A DNA stretch of 64,000 nucleotides from Pseudomonadota bacterium (GTDB lineage: Bacteria > Pseudomonadota > Alphaproteobacteria > Rhodobacterales > Rhodobacteraceae): the NCBI GenBank assembly GCA_020161615.1, contig JAIUPD010000001.1, positions 186,001 through 250,000 on the forward strand, read 5' to 3'. The position numbers and the translations under genes are program-made. The stretch's first letter is position 1. The number at the start of each line of letters is the position of its first letter. Below, one piece after another: positions 42,427-51,956 of this stretch. The notes beneath the pieces are model-generated. The model was not told the DNA's origin and ran no database searches. It saw only the letters and a list, made by a program, of their open reading frames with translations.

Positions 42427-42511
42427 CATCTTTGCGCGGTAAATATCCCGGGGGTCCGGGGGCAGGGCCCCCGACGGGTCGCGAGGGGGCTCGATGCCCC
42501 CTCGCGACCCG
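42427..42511 (-). repeat. Extragenic repeat, inverted copy (copy 3) with 16-bp hairpin
   Basis: The 22-nt tail is present in inverse orientation at 42427-42448 (reads CATCTTTG...AAATATCC). It is followed by a 7-bp hairpin (CGGGGGC-AGG-GCCCCCG) and a perfect 16-bp stem, 42475-42490 with 42496-42511, loop TCGAT. Same architecture as copies 1 and 2. No gene in the 42403-42538 gap. Confidence 0.75.
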
Positions 42512-42538
42512 CCCCCTTTGACCCGGAAGGAACCCGCC

Positions 42539-42862
42539 ATGACCCTGCAACTCTGGGGCCTGAAGACCTGCGACACCTGCCGCAAGGCCCTGAAATTCCT
42601 GCCCGCGGCCGAGTTCCGCGACATCCGCGCCACGCCGCTCACCGATGCCGAGATCGCCGTACTGCTGAATGAATTCGGGGAAAAGCTGGTCAACCGCGCC
42701 TCGACCACCTGGCGCGGCCTCTCCGAAGAGGAGCGCGCCCAAGCGCCCGCGCAGCTTCTCGCGCAGCATCCGGCGCTCATGAAACGGCCGGTCATCCGGG
42801 CGGGCGGCGTCTGGTATCTGGGCTGGACCCCGGCCGTGCGGGCCGCGCTGGGCGTCGCATAA
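42539..42862 (+). CDS. ArsC/Spx (YffB-like) family protein
   Basis: 107 residues, thioredoxin-fold arsenate reductase family. CDTCRKALKFL contains Cys11-x2-Cys14, unlike the single Cys of classical ArsC. RPVIRAGGVWYLGW near the C-terminus has the family Arg-Pro. Close to YffB-type proteins, whose function is poorly known. No arsenic genes adjoin it. Confidence 0.8.
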   Translation: MTLQLWGLKTCDTCRKALKFLPAAEFRDIRATPLTDAEIAVLLNEFGEKLVNRASTTWRGLSEEERAQAPAQLLAQHPALMKRPVIRAGGVWYLGWTPAVRAALGVA

Positions 42863-42917
42863 GGGGGCTTTCGAGAGGGGCATTGTCGCGCCGCGTCGCG
42901 GGCCGGCATCAAGTACA

Positions 42918-42944
42918 AAGCCCGCCGGTCAGCCCGGCGGGCTT
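42918..42944 (-). terminator. Terminator of the second cold-shock gene
   Basis: 11-bp stem AAGCCCGCCGG/CCGGCGGGCTT with a 5-nt loop. On the minus strand it runs into TTTGT, 29 nt beyond the csp stop. Confidence 0.8.
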
Positions 42945-42972
42945 CGAAAAAGCGGCCGGGTCGGGCAGAGGG

Positions 42973-43179
42973 TCAGAGCAGCTTCAGGTCCGACGCCGAG
43001 GACCGTCCGTCGCGGCCCGATTGCAACTCGAAGCTGATCTTCTGGTTGTCCTGCAGACCTTTCAGCCCGGCGCGTTCCACTGCCGAGATGTGGACGAAAA
43101 CGTCCTTGCCGCCACCATCGGGGGCGATGAAGCCATACCCTTTGGTCGCGTTGAACCATTTTACGGTGCCAGTGGCCAT
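42973..43179 (-). CDS. CspA family cold-shock protein (second copy)
   Basis: 68 residues beginning [18 protein letters not shown] (RNP1 KGYGFI) with VFVHIS as RNP2. Nearly the same length as the protein at 28015 but divergent in the C-terminal half ([20 protein letters not shown]). A GAGAGGAATGG region lies upstream of the chosen ATG, with a longer than usual gap. Divergent from the RNA helicase gene, a typical cold-adaptation pairing. Confidence 0.92.
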   Translation of the reverse strand: MATGTVKWFNATKGYGFIAPDGGGKDVFVHISAVERAGLKGLQDNQKISFELQSGRDGRSSASDLKLL

Positions 43180-43485
43180 GTCCGTACCCATTCCTCTCAT
43201 GTTTCCCGCGACGTCATTGTCGGCGGGCCGTGCAGCCAGGCCTTCGGGTCGTGCGGGCTGCCTGGAAGAGGCGCGGGCGCAGGAAGTCTGTTGTCACCCG
43301 CAAAAGGATGCCATGAATCCCCAACAAATCAAGGGTGCTCTTGTGACGTCGCGCCCGCCGGACCCGGCAATGCTTGACTTCCGGGCAGGGCTGCCCCATC
43401 TGGCAGGCTTGCCCGCCCGGTGCCCCGCGCCGCGCGGCGGGCTCTGCATGCGCCGCCTGCATGGCTGGCGCCCGAAAGGAACGAC
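43180..43485. other. Divergent control region of csp and DEAD-box helicase
   Basis: 306 bp with no gene that I can support. It must contain both promoters and probably long leaders. GC-rich inverted segments such as CCGGGCAGGGC...GCCCGCCCGG near 43380-43420 may fold in the helicase leader. No convincing -10/-35 pair found. Confidence 0.5.
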
Positions 43486-44910
43486 ATGACGGAATTCTCG
43501 ATGCTGGGGCTCGCGCCTGCTCTCTTGGCGGCGCTTGAGCGGACCGGCAAGGACCAGCCCACGCCGATTCAGGCGCGCGCCATCCCGGCGCTGATGGAAG
43601 GGCGCGACCTGATGGGTCTGGCCCAGACCGGCACCGGCAAGACGCTGGCCTTCGGCCTGCCGATCCTGCACCGGCTGCAGGGGCAGGGCAAGCCCGGACC
43701 CAAGAGCGCGCGCGCCCTGATCCTGGCGCCGACCCGCGAGCTGGTGCAACAGATCGCCGAGGCGCTGGCGCAGCTGGCGCAGGGCCTGCCCACCTCGATC
43801 GTCACCGTGGTCGGCGGTGCCTCGATCAACCGGCAGATGGACCGGCTGGTACGCGGCTGCGATGTGCTGGTGGCGACGCCGGGGCGCTTGATCGACCTGC
43901 TGGAGCGCTCGGCCGTTTCGCTGGCGAAGGTGCAGATGCTGGTCCTGGACGAAGCCGACCAGATGCTGGACCTCGGCTTCATCCATGCGCTGCGCAAGAT
44001 TGCCCGGCATCTGCCGAAGGAACGGCAGACCATGCTCTTCTCGGCGACCATGCCCAAGGACATGTCCGAGATCGCCGAGACCTATCTGGACCGTCCGGTC
44101 CGGGTTCAGGTCTCGCCCCCCGGCAAGGCCGCCGACAAGATCGAGCAGGCCGTGCATTTCGTGGCCCAGGGCGACAAGGCGAAGCTGCTGGAGGAATATC
44201 TGCGCAAGCACCCGGACGAGCTGGCGCTGGTCTTCGGCCGCACCAAGCACGGGTCCGAGAAGTTGTCGAAGCTGCTGGCCTCCTGGGGCTTTTCGGTCGG
44301 CTCGATCCACGGCAACAAGAGCCAGGGTCAGCGCGAGCGGACGCTGGCCTCGTTCCGCGCGGGCGAGACCAAGGTGCTGGTGGCGACCGATGTGGCGGCG
44401 CGCGGGCTCGACATTCCGCTGGTCGCGCATGTCTATAATTTCGACCTGCCGAACGTGCCCGAGAACTACGTTCACCGCATCGGCCGCACCGCACGCGCCG
44501 GGCGCGACGGGCGGGCGGTGGCCCTCTGCGCCCCGGCCGAGATGGCCGACCTGCGCGCCATCGAGGCCCTGACCAAACAGAAGATCGAGGTGATTGGCGG
44601 CGAACCCTGGCCCGAGGCGATGGCCGACGCGGCCCGCACCAAGGCAAGGGCGGCCACCAACCAGGGGCGCGGCGGGCGCCCGCAAGGGGCCAAAGCCGGA
44701 GGAGCGCCGAAGACGAGCGGCAAGCCCGGCGGCAAGACCGGGGCGCCGAAGGCCGGCGGGCAGGGACCGAAGACCGGCGAGGCTGCCGCCAAACCCGCGA
44801 AGCCGCGCAAGCCGCGGGTCCATCCGGCCCTGGCCGAGGCTCTGGCGGAGGAACGCGGGCAAAAGCCCCGGCGGTTCCGCAACAAGCCGGCCCGTCGCAA
44901 CGACGGCTGA
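43486..44910 (+). CDS. DEAD-box ATP-dependent RNA helicase (RhlE-like)
   Basis: 474 residues from ATG 43486 (AAAGGA ribosome site). Motifs in order: Q-motif PTPIQARAIP, Walker A AQTGTGKT, PTRELV, TPGR, DEAD (VLDEADQ), SAT, then HRIGRTARAGRDGR in the second RecA domain. A basic, low-complexity Gly/Lys/Ala tail runs from about 380 to the end, for RNA binding. Probable role in ribosome assembly or cold-shock RNA unwinding. Confidence 0.93.
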   Translation: MTEFSMLGLAPALLAALERTGKDQPTPIQARAIPALMEGRDLMGLAQTGTGKTLAFGLPILHRLQGQGKPGPKSARALILAPTRELVQQIAEALAQLAQGLPTSIVTVVGGASINRQMDRLVRGCDVLVATPGRLIDLLERSAVSLAKVQMLVLDEADQMLDLGFIHALRKIARHLPKERQTMLFSATMPKDMSEIAETYLDRPVRVQVSPPGKAADKIEQAVHFVAQGDKAKLLEEYLRKHPDELALVFGRTKHGSEKLSKLLASWGFSVGSIHGNKSQGQRERTLASFRAGETKVLVATDVAARGLDIPLVAHVYNFDLPNVPENYVHRIGRTARAGRDGRAVALCAPAEMADLRAIEALTKQKIEVIGGEPWPEAMADAARTKARAATNQGRGGRPQGAKAGGAPKTSGKPGGKTGAPKAGGQGPKTGEAAAKPAKPRKPRVHPALAEALAEERGQKPRRFRNKPARRNDG

Positions 44911-45108
44911 GACTTTTCTGCGCTTCCTTCAGTTCAGAGTGGCCATTGCTGGCGGAGTCTACGACTAATCGAACATTCCCGGCCATGACGCGCGCCCTTT
45001 CCGTCGCCTGACGGAACGGTGCCGCGCACTGGTGCTGCGGAATGTCTGACATGGATCCGCGCCATTGCCGGGCTTTGGCAAGGCCCGGACCCATGCTATG
45101 AAACCGGC

Positions 45109-46974
45109 ATGAGTGACACCCCCGGTCAGATCGCGGACCTGCCGCCCGATGCCCCCGTGGCCGCACCGACGGGGCGGGCCTTCTGGCTGGTGCTGGCGAC
45201 GCTGGCGCTGCTGGTGGCGCTGGGGCTGGGCAGCCTGGCCTATCAGCGCCTGCATCGCGCGGCGCTGGCGGATCTGACCCGGCAGGGTGAGAGCACGCTG
45301 GGCCTGGCCATCGCCGCCCTCGACGGCCAGCTTCGCCGCTTTGACCGGCTGCCGGGCCTGCTGGCCCAGCAACAGGTGGTGCATGAATTGCTCTATCGGC
45401 CCCGCGATCCCGACCGCGTGCTGGCTGCCAATCGCTACCTGCGGGCCACGGCCCAGCTGCTTCAGGCCTCGGACATCTATGTCATGAATCTTGAGGGGCT
45501 GACGCTCGCCGCGTCGAATTTCGACCAGCCGCTCAGCTTCGTCGGCGGCAATTTCGTCTTCCGCCCCTATTTCACCGACGCTCTGTCGCAGGGACAGGGG
45601 CGGTTCTATGCGCTGGGCACGACCTCGCAGGTGCGCGGCTATTACTTCGGCGCGCCGGTGCTGATCGACGATGCCCCCGCCGGCGTGATGGTGATCAAGA
45701 TCGACCTCGACGCGATCGAGGACGGCTGGCGCGGCTCGGGCACCGAGGTGCTGGTCACTGACCCCGAGGACATCGTCTTCATGTCGACCAACCCGGCCTG
45801 GACGTTCGGTGCGACCCGGCCCCTGACCCCGGAACGGCTGGAGCGCACGCGCTCGACCCGGCGCTATGCCGACCGCCAGTTGACCGAATTGCCGCTGGTC
45901 CGGGCGACCGGGCCGGATGGCGGACCCCTCTGGCGCTTGCAGGGGGCGGAATACCGGGTGATCGCTTCGGCCATGCCCGGGGCGGACTGGACGGTCCAGG
46001 TGCTGGTCGATACCGCGCCCGCCCGCCAGCAGGCCCTGACCCGGCTGGCGCTGGCGGCGCTGGCTGCCGGGCTGGGGGTTCTGGCGCTGGTCATCGTCGC
46101 CCAGCGGCGGGCCGCGCTGCGCGAGCGCCTGGCGTTGCAGGCCGAGGCGCAGGCGCAGCTGGAACGCCGGGTGGACGAACGGACCGCCGAACTCGCCGCG
46201 GTCAACACGAGGCTGGAGGGTGAGGTGGCCGAACGCCGAGCGACGGAGGAGCGGCTGCGCGCCACCCAGGCCGATCTGGTGCAGGCAGGCAAGCTGGCGG
46301 CGCTGGGGCAGATGTCGGCGGCGCTGAGCCATGAGTTCAATCAGCCGCTGGGCGCCGCCCGCAATTATGCCGAAAACGCGCAGCTGCTGATCGAACGCGG
46401 GCGGATCGAGGATGCCAAGGGCAATATCGACCGCATCCTCGGCCTGATCGGCCGCATGGGGGACCTGTCGAAACACCTGCGCAACTTCGCCCGCAAGCCT
46501 AACAGCCAGCTCGCCGATGTCTCGCTGGCCGAGGCGGTTGCCGCGGCGCAGGAATTGCTGGGCTGGCGTTTCCGGGCGCAATCCATCGCCCTCTCGGTCG
46601 ATATCGCGCCGTTGTCGGTCCGCGCGGGGCCGGTGCGGCTGCAACAGGTGCTGGTCAATATCCTGTCCAACGCCATCGATGCGCTGGAGGATTGCCAGAA
46701 TCGCAGCATTGCCGTGAGCGCGCGCCAGGACGGGAGGACGGCGGTCTTGACCATCGCCGACAGCGGGCCGGGCATCGCGCCGCAGCTGGTCGAGCGGATC
46801 TTTGACCCGTTCTTTTCGACCAAGGGCGTGGGCAAGGGGCTGGGTCTGGGCCTGTCGATCAGCTACAACATCGTCCACGATTTCGGCGGCACACTGTCGG
46901 TGGCCAACCAGCCGGGCGGCGGCGCGGTCTTCACCCTTGTGCTGCCGCTTGCCGAGGGTGAAAAGGCGGCATGA
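45109..46974 (+). CDS. dctB: C4-dicarboxylate-type sensor histidine kinase
   Basis: 621 residues. Membrane segments at about 24-45 and 305-327 bracket a periplasmic double-PAS-like sensor (FDQPLSFVGGNFVFRPYFTDAL is typical for DctB). A coiled-coil linker with LERRVDERTAELAAVNTRLE follows, then the H-box ALSHEFNQPL (His408) and ATPase motifs (NILSNAID; DSGPGI; GKGLGLGLS). It phosphorylates DctD, overlapping by ATGA. The start lacks a strong ribosome site. Confidence 0.88.
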   Translation: MSDTPGQIADLPPDAPVAAPTGRAFWLVLATLALLVALGLGSLAYQRLHRAALADLTRQGESTLGLAIAALDGQLRRFDRLPGLLAQQQVVHELLYRPRDPDRVLAANRYLRATAQLLQASDIYVMNLEGLTLAASNFDQPLSFVGGNFVFRPYFTDALSQGQGRFYALGTTSQVRGYYFGAPVLIDDAPAGVMVIKIDLDAIEDGWRGSGTEVLVTDPEDIVFMSTNPAWTFGATRPLTPERLERTRSTRRYADRQLTELPLVRATGPDGGPLWRLQGAEYRVIASAMPGADWTVQVLVDTAPARQQALTRLALAALAAGLGVLALVIVAQRRAALRERLALQAEAQAQLERRVDERTAELAAVNTRLEGEVAERRATEERLRATQADLVQAGKLAALGQMSAALSHEFNQPLGAARNYAENAQLLIERGRIEDAKGNIDRILGLIGRMGDLSKHLRNFARKPNSQLADVSLAEAVAAAQELLGWRFRAQSIALSVDIAPLSVRAGPVRLQQVLVNILSNAIDALEDCQNRSIAVSARQDGRTAVLTIADSGPGIAPQLVERIFDPFFSTKGVGKGLGLGLSISYNIVHDFGGTLSVANQPGGGAVFTLVLPLAEGEKAA

Positions 46975-48320
46975 ACCGGGGCCGTATCCTGTTGGTGGAC
47001 GACGATGCCGACCTGCGCCAATCGACGGCGCAGGCGCTGGATCTGGCCGGGTTCGAGGTACTGGACACCGATCAGCCCGAGGATGTGCCGGCGCTGATTT
47101 CCTTCGGCTTCAACGGCATCGTGGTGACCGACATCCGCATGCCGCGCCTCGACGGGATCAGCCTGATGAACCAGATCCACGGCATTGACCGCGAGGTGCC
47201 GGTGATCCTGATCACCGGCCATTCCGACGTGCAGCTGGCGGTCCGGGCGATGCGCGAGGGCGCGCATGATTTCATCGAGAAGCCCTTCTCGGCCGCGCAG
47301 CTGGCCGAGACCTGCGCCCGGGCGATGGATTACCGGCGGCTGGTGCTGGAGAACCGGGTGCTCAGGGCCTCGGCCGGGCAGGCGGACGATCTGGAGCAAC
47401 GGCTGGTCGGGCGGTCCAATGTGATGATCGACCTCAGGCGGCGGGTCAGGACCATTGGCCCGGCGGAAACCGATGTGCTGATCACCGGCGACACCGGCAC
47501 CGGCAAGGAAGTGGTGGCGCGGGCGCTGCACGACCTCTCGGCCCGGGCGGCGCGGCCCTTCATCGCCATCGATTGCGCGGCGCTGCCCGAGGCGCAGATC
47601 GAGAGCGAGCTTTTCGGGCATGAGCCGGGCGCCTTTCCGGGCGCCATGCGGCAGCGCTACGGGCGGTTCGAACACGCGCGGGGCGGGACGGTGCTGCTGG
47701 ATGACATCGGGTCCATGCCGATGGGATTGCAGGGGAAATTGCTGCGGGTCATTCAGGAGCGGACCATCCAGCCGCTTGGGTCGAACGAGGCGCGGCCCGT
47801 GGATATCCGCTTCATCGCCACCTCGCGCATGCCCTTGGAGCATGAAGTGACTGAGGGGCGGTTCCGCGCCGACCTCTTCTACCGCCTCGCCGTGGTCAGC
47901 CTGAATGTGCCGCCGCTGACCGCCCGTCGCGAGGATATTCCCCTGCTCTTCGCCCGATTGCTGGCCGAGGCCGCAGGGCGAAACCGGGTCGAGCCGGTGA
48001 CGCCGCCGCCCTCGCTGGTCGAGGCGATCATGGCCCGCGACTGGCCTGGCAATGTCCGCGAATTGCGTAACGCCGCCGAACGCTGCGCGCTGGGGCTGGG
48101 CCTGCAAGGACCGGTCGAGCCCGGGGGCGAGACGCGGGGCGAGGGCGGCCGGCTGTCGGACCGGGTCGCGGCCTTCGAAAAGGCCGAGATCGTGCGGGCG
48201 CTGATGGCTTCGGGCGGGGCGCTGAAGCCGGTCTACGAGGCGCTGGGCCTGTCGCGGAAGACCCTCTACGAGAAGATGCAGAAGCTCGGCATCGACAAGT
48301 CGCAGTATTCGGACGGTTAG
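46971..48320 (+). CDS. dctD: DctD-type sigma-54 family response regulator with GAFPGA variant
   Basis: 449 residues. Receiver domain 1-120 with phospho-acceptor Asp54 (VVTDIRMP), AAA+ domain with Walker A GDTGTGKE (173-180), and a Fis-type helix-turn-helix at the end. The loop that touches sigma-54 reads GAFPGA (220-225), not GAFTGA, and Walker B has Asp244-Asp245 where Asp-Glu is standard. Rhodobacterial DctD proteins are known to differ here. It normally activates dicarboxylate TRAP genes; none is adjacent. Confidence 0.87.
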   Translation: MNRGRILLVDDDADLRQSTAQALDLAGFEVLDTDQPEDVPALISFGFNGIVVTDIRMPRLDGISLMNQIHGIDREVPVILITGHSDVQLAVRAMREGAHDFIEKPFSAAQLAETCARAMDYRRLVLENRVLRASAGQADDLEQRLVGRSNVMIDLRRRVRTIGPAETDVLITGDTGTGKEVVARALHDLSARAARPFIAIDCAALPEAQIESELFGHEPGAFPGAMRQRYGRFEHARGGTVLLDDIGSMPMGLQGKLLRVIQERTIQPLGSNEARPVDIRFIATSRMPLEHEVTEGRFRADLFYRLAVVSLNVPPLTARREDIPLLFARLLAEAAGRNRVEPVTPPPSLVEAIMARDWPGNVRELRNAAERCALGLGLQGPVEPGGETRGEGGRLSDRVAAFEKAEIVRALMASGGALKPVYEALGLSRKTLYEKMQKLGIDKSQYSDG

Positions 48321-48324
48321 GCGC

Positions 48325-49425
48325 TCAGACCGCCTCTTCCGCTTGCCCGCCGTCGCCCCGCTGCGCCACCAGGGCCGCCACGGCGCTTGCGTCGGTCAGA
48401 AGGCCCACGACCTGTCCGCCCTCGGTCAGCAGGATCCGCCCGCGCCCTTCGGCTAGCCGCTCCATCGCCGTCTTGAGCGGCGTGGTGGCGGGCAGGGTCA
48501 GGCCCGCGGGCATCGGACTGGGCACGGGAACCATGGCGTCGCGCGCGGTCAACACGCCCAGCGGGTTCATATGCGCCACGAAATCCGCGACATAGCCGTT
48601 CGCGGGCTTGGTGTAGATCTGCGCCGGGGTGCCGCATTGGATGATCCGCCCGCCCTCCATGATGGCGATGCGGTTGCCCAGCTTGAAGGCCTCGTCCAGG
48701 TCATGGCTGACGAAGATGATCGTCCGCTTGAGCCGCGCCTGCAAATCCAGAAGTTCGTCCTGCAACCGGGTGCGGATCAGGGGATCCAGCGCGCTGAACG
48801 GCTCGTCCATCAACAAAATCGGCGCCTCGGTGGCAAAGGCGCGGGCCAGACCCACGCGCTGCTGCATCCCGCCCGAGAGTTCGGAGACCTTGCGCCCGGC
48901 CCATTGCGAGAGGCCGACGAGTTCCAGCTGTTCGGCGACCCGCCGGGCCCGTTCCTTGCGGCCCATGCCGGCCAGTTCCAGCCCCAGCCCGACATTCTCG
49001 CGCACCGAGCGCCAGGGCAGCAGGCCGAATTGCTGGAATACCATCGCCACGCATTCGCGGCGGAGCTTGCGCAGTTCCGCCTTGCTGGCGGAGCCGACCG
49101 AGGCGCTCCACTCGTCGTCATGGACGATGACCTCGCCCTGCACGATGGGATTAAGCCCGTTGACCGCGCGCAGGAGCGTGGATTTGCCGGAGCCCGACAG
49201 CCCCATCAGCACCAGGATCTCGCCCTGTGCCACGTCGATGGAGCAATCGTGCACGCCCAGGATCTGGCCGGTTTCCTTCTGGATGTCGGCGCGGGACTGG
49301 CCGGTTTCCATCAGCGGGATGGCCCGCCAGGGATTGTCGCCGAAGACGATGGAGACATGGCGGAACGAGACCGCGGTTTTCGGCGCGGCCGGGGCGGCGG
49401 CGGGGGCTTCTGCGGTCTCGCTCAC
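48325..49425 (-). CDS. choV: Choline ABC transporter ATP-binding protein
   Basis: 366 residues, ProV/OpuAA type. Walker A GLSGSGKST, Q-loop VFQQFGLLPWRSV, signature LSGGMQQRVGLARAF, Walker B LLMDEPFSAL, and a C-terminal CBS-like region (about 290-355). Overlaps choW by 4 nt. It belongs with ChoX/ChoW for choline uptake, feeding BetA. Confidence 0.9.
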   Translation of the reverse strand: MSETAEAPAAAPAAPKTAVSFRHVSIVFGDNPWRAIPLMETGQSRADIQKETGQILGVHDCSIDVAQGEILVLMGLSGSGKSTLLRAVNGLNPIVQGEVIVHDDEWSASVGSASKAELRKLRRECVAMVFQQFGLLPWRSVRENVGLGLELAGMGRKERARRVAEQLELVGLSQWAGRKVSELSGGMQQRVGLARAFATEAPILLMDEPFSALDPLIRTRLQDELLDLQARLKRTIIFVSHDLDEAFKLGNRIAIMEGGRIIQCGTPAQIYTKPANGYVADFVAHMNPLGVLTARDAMVPVPSPMPAGLTLPATTPLKTAMERLAEGRGRILLTEGGQVVGLLTDASAVAALVAQRGDGGQAEEAV

Positions 49426-50273
49426 GACTTGGCCTCCACCCGCAGCATGCGGTCCAGCATGATGGCGACGGCAACGATCACCGCGCCGGATTCAAAGCCC
49501 AGCGCCGCATTCACCGAGTTGAGCGCCCGGACCACCGGCACGCCCAGCCCCGGAGCGCCGACCAGCCCGGCGATGACCACCATGGACAAGGACAGCATGA
49601 TCGTCTGGTTGAGACCGGTCATGATCTGCGGAAAGGCCCAGGGCAATTCGACCTTGAAGATCCGCTGCAGCGTGGTCGAGCCAAAGGCGGTCGCCGCCTC
49701 GCTCAGCGCGGTGGGGGTGGAGCGGATGCCGAGTTCGGTGAGCCGGATGGCCGCCGGCATGGCGAAGATCACTGTCGCCACCAGCCCCGGCACCATGCCC
49801 AGGCCGAACAGCACCAGCACCGGGATCAGATAGACGAAGGTCGGCAGCGTCTGCATCAGGTCCAGCAGCGGCGTGAGAATGCGGTAGAAGCGCGGATGAT
49901 GCGCGCTGAAGATGCCCAGCGGCACCCCCACGGCCATGCAGACCGCGCAGGAGCCCAGCACCAGCACCAGCGTCTGCATGGTCAGGTCCCAGTAATTCTG
50001 GTTCCAGGCGAAAAGCGCGCAGCCGACGACGATGGCCACCGCCACCCATTTGCGCTGCAAAAGCCAGGTGATCGCCGCGAAAATGGCGATGATGATCAGC
50101 GGATGGGGCGTCATCAGCGCCGTGGACAGCGCGTCCACCGCGGTGCGCAGGCCCAGTTCGACCGCGTCGAAGAAGGGCCAGAAATTGTCCTGCACCCAGG
50201 TAAAGAGGGTGGCGACGGTGCGCCCGACAGGGATCTTGGCCCCGGTCACGGCGTCGGAAATCGGGTCGGCCAT
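49422..50273 (-). CDS. choW: Choline ABC transporter permease
   Basis: 283 residues, ProW-like, six or seven membrane segments. The coupling region IRLTELGIRSTPTALSEAATAFGSTTLQRIFKV lies around 190-220. Sits between choX and choV in a three-gene operon. Confidence 0.9.
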   Translation of the reverse strand: MADPISDAVTGAKIPVGRTVATLFTWVQDNFWPFFDAVELGLRTAVDALSTALMTPHPLIIIAIFAAITWLLQRKWVAVAIVVGCALFAWNQNYWDLTMQTLVLVLGSCAVCMAVGVPLGIFSAHHPRFYRILTPLLDLMQTLPTFVYLIPVLVLFGLGMVPGLVATVIFAMPAAIRLTELGIRSTPTALSEAATAFGSTTLQRIFKVELPWAFPQIMTGLNQTIMLSLSMVVIAGLVGAPGLGVPVVRALNSVNAALGFESGAVIVAVAIMLDRMLRVEAKS

Positions 50274-50329
50274 GCGTGCTCCACCGGATGCGAAAGCCCC
50301 GGCCCGCAGGGGCCGGGGTCAGGAGGGGA

Positions 50330-51259
50330 TCAGCCGTCGAGCGCGGTGTTCACGGCGGCAAGTCCGTCGGCCCCGTCGATGGTGGTCACGCCGACCATCC
50401 AGGGGCTGAGGACATGACGATGGTCGGCCAGCCAGGCCCGCGCTGCCTCTTCCGGGGCGGTGCCGTCATTGAGGATCGCGCCCATGATCTCGTTTTCCAT
50501 GGCCAGCGTGAATTCCATGTTGCCCAGCAGCGCGCCGACGTTCGGGCATTCGGTCACATAGCCGGCGCGGGTGTTGGTATAGACCTCGGCGCCGCCGAAA
50601 TTCGGGCCGAAGTAATCGTCGCCGCCTTCCAGATAGGTCATCTGGAAATTGGCGTTCATCGGATGCGGCTCCCAGCCCAGGAAGACCACCGGCTCATCGC
50701 GGCGGTCCGATCGCTGGACCTGGGCCAGCATCCCCTGTTCCGAGCTTTCCACCACCTCGAAACCCTGCAGCCCGAACGCGTCGGCCTCGATCATGTCGAG
50801 GATCAGGCGGTTGCCGTCATTGCCCGGCTCGATGCCATAGATATGGCCGCCCAGCGCATCGCGATGCGCGGCGATATCGGCGAAGGAAGCAATGCCCAGC
50901 GCCGCGCCGGCGGCATTGGTGGCGAGCGTGTATTTCGCCCCCGTCAGGTTCATGCGCACCGTGTCGACGGTCCCGGCCTCGCGGAACGGGGCGATGTCGG
51001 CCTCCATCGTCGGCATCCAGTTGCCCAGGAACACGTCGATATCGCCGTTGGCCATCGAGGTGTAGGTCACCGGCACCGACAGCACCAGCGTCTCGGTCTG
51101 GTAGCCCAGCGCCTCCAGGATGGTTGTGGCGACGGCGGTGGTGGCGGTGATGTCGGTCCAGCCCACATCCGAGAAGCGGACGGTGCTGCAATCGGCGAAG
51201 GCGGGGGCGGTGGCCAGGGCCAGAACGGCGGTGGTCAGCGAAAGGCGGGTGATACGCAT
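50330..51259 (-). CDS. choX: Choline-binding periplasmic protein
   Basis: 309 residues from ATG 51259 (AGGAGAG ribosome site), signal cut near AFAD (about residue 23). SVGW-like start VRFSDVGWTDITATTAV and FLGNWMPTMEADI are ChoX features; Trp residues there build the aromatic cage for the quaternary ammonium. Directed away from betI-betA with a shared control region. Confidence 0.9.
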   Translation of the reverse strand: MRITRLSLTTAVLALATAPAFADCSTVRFSDVGWTDITATTAVATTILEALGYQTETLVLSVPVTYTSMANGDIDVFLGNWMPTMEADIAPFREAGTVDTVRMNLTGAKYTLATNAAGAALGIASFADIAAHRDALGGHIYGIEPGNDGNRLILDMIEADAFGLQGFEVVESSEQGMLAQVQRSDRRDEPVVFLGWEPHPMNANFQMTYLEGGDDYFGPNFGGAEVYTNTRAGYVTECPNVGALLGNMEFTLAMENEIMGAILNDGTAPEEAARAWLADHRHVLSPWMVGVTTIDGADGLAAVNTALDG

Positions 51260-51284
51260 GGTCTCTCCTGTCAGGGTATTTTTG

Positions 51285-51300
51285 TTGATTGACTGATCAA
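51285..51300. promoter_or_regulatory. Predicted BetI operator between choX and betI
   Basis: TTGATTGACTGATCAA: 5-bp arms TTGAT/ATCAA within an AT-rich stretch in the choX-betI intergenic space (51260-51376). It fits the AT-rich palindromes bound by BetI; binding is inferred. Confidence 0.5.
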
Positions 51301-51376
51301 TAAACATTGGTCTAGCACGGAATCAACAAAAATTGCGGGGCGGGCGGATGCCGTTCCGGGTGGAAGGGAATGGACG

Positions 51377-51955
51377 ATGCCCAAGATCGGGATGGAGCCT
51401 ATACGACGTGCCTCGCTGATCAAGGCCACAATCACCGAGATCGGGGCCGTGGGCTCGCTTGAGGTGACGGTTGCCCGGATCGCCAAGCGCGCCGGCATGT
51501 CCTCGGCACTGGCGCATCATTATTTCGGCTCGAAAGAGGCGATGTTCCTGGCGGCGATGCGCCATGTGCTGACCGTCTACGGGGCCGAGGTACGCGGCGC
51601 GCTGGCCAGTGCCGAAGGCGGCGAGGGCCGGGCGCGGGCGGTGATCCGGGCCTCGTTCGCGGGCGCCAACTTCCGGCGCGAGGTGGTGGCGGCCTGGCTC
51701 AACTTCTATGTCCTGGCCCAGACCCTGCCCGAGGCGCGGCGCCTGCTCAACATCTATCAGAAGCGCATCGTGTCGAACCTCGGCCATGCGCTGCGTCCGC
51801 GCCTGGGCGCCTCGGCGACCGAGGTCGCCTGTTCCATCGCCGCGATGATCGACGGGGCCTATCTGCACGCCGCGCTGGGCGCCGAAGCGCCCGATGCGGC
51901 GCGGGCCACGGCGCGGGTCGAGGCCTATCTCACGCTGGCCCTGAAGGGACGCTGA
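51377..51955 (+). CDS. betI: Choline-responsive TetR family repressor
   Basis: 192 residues. TetR helix-turn-helix [25 protein letters not shown] at about 33-57. The C-terminal ligand domain follows BetI, with [26 protein letters not shown]. It probably represses betIA and the divergent choXWV until choline is present. One nt separates it from betA. Confidence 0.92.
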   Translation: MPKIGMEPIRRASLIKATITEIGAVGSLEVTVARIAKRAGMSSALAHHYFGSKEAMFLAAMRHVLTVYGAEVRGALASAEGGEGRARAVIRASFAGANFRREVVAAWLNFYVLAQTLPEARRLLNIYQKRIVSNLGHALRPRLGASATEVACSIAAMIDGAYLHAALGAEAPDAARATARVEAYLTLALKGR

Positions 51956-51956
51956 G

